Shown piece after piece: positions 6,792-8,704 of a stretch of DNA of 8,704 bases. Under the pieces are notes generated by a model. That model did not search any database. It worked only from the letters and a program-made list of their open reading frames with translations, and was not told the DNA's origin. Origin of the DNA: Flavobacteriales bacterium. Lineage in GTDB: Bacteria; Bacteroidota; Bacteroidia; Flavobacteriales_D; Sanyastnellaceae. The DNA is taken from NCBI GenBank assembly GCA_028823435.1, contig JAPKBK010000066.1:1-8704 (forward strand). Reading direction: 5' to 3'. The first letter of the stretch is position 1. Each line of letters opens with the position of its first letter. A program made the translations under genes and the position numbers.

Positions 6792-7286
6792 CTACTTCAA
6801 TAGACTCGCTGCATGCCAAAGTACGATCCCTGCACACACACTGACGTTCATGCTCTTCTTGACGCCCAACTGAGGAATCTCTAAGATGACATCTGCTGAG
6901 TCGCACGTGGTGGATTGTACGCCTCGAACTTCGTTGCCGAATACAAGTGCCCACCTCTCCCCTTTTAAAGGCGTCCATTCGCTTAAGGACACACTTCTGT
7001 CGTGCTGTTCAACAACGGCGATCTTATATCCCTCCGAACGCAAAACAGCGATCGCCTCCTCAGCATTTGTGTGACCACGCCATGGAATATGATCGCTGGC
7101 TCCCAAAGCCGTTTTTAAGATGTCGCGGTGAGGCGGATGGCAGGTAATCCCGCACAGCTCAACGCCAGAAATACAAAAGGCATCTCCTGTTCTGAAGAAC
7201 GAACCGACATTGTTCCCGCTTCTGACATCCTCAAGGACGAAAACAACGGGAAGGTTGTTTTCATTCGTGTAATCTTCGGGCTTCAT
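6792..7286 (-). CDS. TrmH/SpoU-family RNA 2'-O-methyltransferase
   Basis: This is a 164-residue SPOUT enzyme, expected to move a methyl group from S-adenosylmethionine to the 2'-OH of a ribose in tRNA or rRNA. All three SpoU motifs are present: motif 1 as N25-N-V-G-S-F-F-R32-T, motif 2 as L114-V-F-G-N-E119-V-R-G, and motif 3, the trefoil-knot SAM loop, as I137-P-Q-L-G-V-K-K-S145-M-N147-V-S-V. The stretch KTALGASDHIPW (58-69) is also typical of the family. It has the catalytic domain only, with no extra N-terminal RNA-binding domain. The substrate cannot be read from the sequence, so I give no symbol; TrmH-like tRNA G18 or TrmL-like wobble activity are both conceivable. The ATG at 7286 (minus strand) gives a compact protein. 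It follows sppA by 26 bp and is probably cotranscribed with it, ending at the shared terminator. Confidence 0.93.
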   Translation of the reverse strand: MKPEDYTNENNLPVVFVLEDVRSGNNVGSFFRTGDAFCISGVELCGITCHPPHRDILKTALGASDHIPWRGHTNAEEAIAVLRSEGYKIAVVEQHDRSVSLSEWTPLKGERWALVFGNEVRGVQSTTCDSADVILEIPQLGVKKSMNVSVCAGIVLWHAASLLK

Positions 7287-7312
7287 GTTGAGTGGTTTGG
7301 AAAAACGACGCT

Positions 7313-8704
7313 TTAATCGTTAAAGTGAAGCGTGAAAGGAAGACGGGTTTGGTAAATGTCATCCGACGCCAACATACGCTTTACGGAAAGTATTTCGAGG
7401 AGCGTAGCATTGTCTTCACCCAGCAATGCAAGTGCATCGAAGCTCGATCTTACACCCGCCAAGTCCTCGATGAACGTCTCAAACGGATCACCAATCTCAG
7501 GCAGATAAACACATTCAGCGTCAGGTGAGCCGATGAGGGTCTTTGTATAATTCAGCGCTGTTTCCAAATTGCCGATTTCATCCACCAGACCGATGTCGAG
7601 GGCATCATTTCCAGACCACACCCTTCCTCTTGCGACCTCCTCCACTTGTTCTGCATTCAAACCTCTGCCCTCAGCTACTTTAGACGTAAATGAGTAATAT
7701 ATATCTGAAATGATTTCATTGTAAGCCTCAATTTCAAACGCCGACATCGAAAAAACACCATCAGGTTTCCCCGCGTGGCTATGTGTTGCAATCTCATCGA
7801 ATGCGATTCCCAAATGTTTTTCATACATCCCTCCCACATTAGGAATCACCCCAAATACACCAATCGATCCCGTGATGGTCGTCGGGTTTGCAAAAATCCG
7901 ATCGGCAGCGCAGCTGATGTAATATCCACCCGATGCAGCAAGGTCACCCATACTTACGACCAGGGTTTTACCTGCTTCTTTTAAAAGAATCGTTTCTCTC
8001 CAAATCACATCACTTGCAAGGGCGCTTCCTCCAGGAGAATTCACCCTGAGAACGACCGCCTTGACATCAGGTGCCAGACGTGCCGTACGAAGCGCTTCAG
8101 CGGTGGTCACCGATCCTATCGTCGTTGCATCTCCTTCTCCTGACTCAATCGCACCTACTGCATACACAATTGCAATCTCGCCCCCCAAAGGACCAGATTC
8201 ATCTTCACTCGAATCACCGTCTTCACCATCATCAGAAAGGGTCTCGATAAGGTCTGCCATGGACTCTTCTGACATGTCCAAGCCGAACATGCTCTCTGGC
8301 AATGTATACTGACTGAAAGAGATTGTTTCTAATTCCAGACTGTCTAGACGACTTTCTAAAAGATCATCCAACTCGTCCTGGTAAAGCATTCCGTCAATGA
8401 GACCTTGATTGACCGCATCAACAGGAAGACGGACGAGAATGTTTTCCGCAACCGCATCCACTTGCGCCACAGGAATATTTCGGCTCTCGGCGATGTCTGA
8501 ACTTATCGTTGTCCAAAACTCACCCAGCAATGCGCCCAATTGCTCTTTGTTCGCCTCGCTGAAATTTCGGCGGAGCAAAGGCTCTACTGCAGACTTGTAT
8601 TTGTTGTTTGGTCCGCGAAGGACAGTCACATCAACGCCGAGCTTGTCCATCAAACCAGGGTAAAACATCGCTTGAGAACGCAAGCCTAAAAGTGTCATTC
8701 CACC
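7313..8704 (-). CDS. sppA: Signal peptide peptidase SppA, 67-kDa type (N-terminus outside window)
   Basis: SppA is a membrane-anchored S49-family serine protease that degrades cleaved signal peptides on the outer face of the inner membrane. The frame stays open to the window edge (Gly-Gly before the Met at 8698), and GGMTLLGLRSQAMFY matches an internal SppA segment, so the real start lies outside. Counting from that Met, the catalytic Lys is K35 in KYKSAVEP (end of the N-terminal domain), and the catalytic Ser is S256 in MGDLAASGGYYIS of the C-terminal domain. LRVNSPGGSALASD (217-230), TGSIGVFGV (276-284) and RVWSGNDALDIGLVDEIG (359-376) are further conserved pieces. The dyad is intact, so the protein is probably active. 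The C-terminus runs to QTRLPFTLHFND, which appears normal for Bacteroidota homologues. An acidic Ser/Asp/Glu-rich insert (about 143-170) separates the two domains and looks unusual. It is upstream of the RNA methyltransferase in the same minus-strand unit. Confidence 0.95.
   Translation of the reverse strand, partial: GGMTLLGLRSQAMFYPGLMDKLGVDVTVLRGPNNKYKSAVEPLLRRNFSEANKEQLGALLGEFWTTISSDIAESRNIPVAQVDAVAENILVRLPVDAVNQGLIDGMLYQDELDDLLESRLDSLELETISFSQYTLPESMFGLDMSEESMADLIETLSDDGEDGDSSEDESGPLGGEIAIVYAVGAIESGEGDATTIGSVTTAEALRTARLAPDVKAVVLRVNSPGGSALASDVIWRETILLKEAGKTLVVSMGDLAASGGYYISCAADRIFANPTTITGSIGVFGVIPNVGGMYEKHLGIAFDEIATHSHAGKPDGVFSMSAFEIEAYNEIISDIYYSFTSKVAEGRGLNAEQVEEVARGRVWSGNDALDIGLVDEIGNLETALNYTKTLIGSPDAECVYLPEIGDPFETFIEDLAGVRSSFDALALLGEDNATLLEILSVKRMLASDDIYQTRLPFTLHFND

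Noticed and set aside
7292..7528. A 78-codon plus-strand frame opposite the sppA end
   Set aside because: It lies antisense to the conserved SppA C-terminus and shows no family features.
1..8704. A defence, toxin-antitoxin, mobile or CRISPR system
   Set aside because: All large frames belong to recognisable housekeeping or envelope genes; I saw no transposase, terminal repeats, repeat-spacer pattern or paired small genes.

Overview
This window is ordinary chromosomal housekeeping DNA from a member of the Bacteroidota, probably Flavobacteriales-like; I cannot name a family. Three things point there. The AccA sequence is of the Bacteroidota type, with the N-terminus MNYLEFE and a short 318-residue form. 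The MenE part is the short Bacteroidota version that lacks the usual N-terminal third of acyl-CoA ligases. Start codons are preceded by A/T-rich leaders instead of Shine-Dalgarno sequences, and one leader carries a TAnnTTTG promoter element. No mobile element, CRISPR array, tRNA or rRNA was seen.

Plus strand, about 1-4853: the end of a menaquinone (vitamin K2) cluster, followed by two housekeeping genes. The 3' end of menB (DHNA-CoA synthase) is followed after 8 bp by menA (DHNA prenyltransferase). Next comes one long gene that encodes o-succinylbenzoate synthase (MenC) fused in frame to o-succinylbenzoate-CoA ligase (MenE). These are the consecutive steps making and activating OSB, which MenB then cyclises; MenA prenylates the later intermediate DHNA. 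Then, 12 bp on, comes rdgB (purine NTP pyrophosphatase, nucleotide-pool cleaning), and after a 50-bp gap accA (carboxyltransferase alpha subunit of acetyl-CoA carboxylase).

Plus strand, 4924-6675: a separately promoted lipoprotein with an N-terminal beta-rich region, a Thr/Glu linker, a divergent OmpA-like domain and C-terminal TPRs. It is probably an outer-membrane or periplasmic scaffold and is the least characterised gene here. It ends at a strong bidirectional terminator (6729-6766).

Minus strand, 6792-8704: a convergent two-gene unit, sppA (signal peptide peptidase, 5' end outside the window) followed after 26 bp by a TrmH/SpoU-family RNA methyltransferase. Both run into the same terminator from the other side.

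The observations most worth a second look are the MenC-MenE fusion, the OmpA-like/TPR lipoprotein and an acidic insert between the two halves of SppA. I found no convincing evidence of an undescribed multi-gene system. The longest stretch without a gene is the 116-bp convergent intergenic region at 6676-6791.
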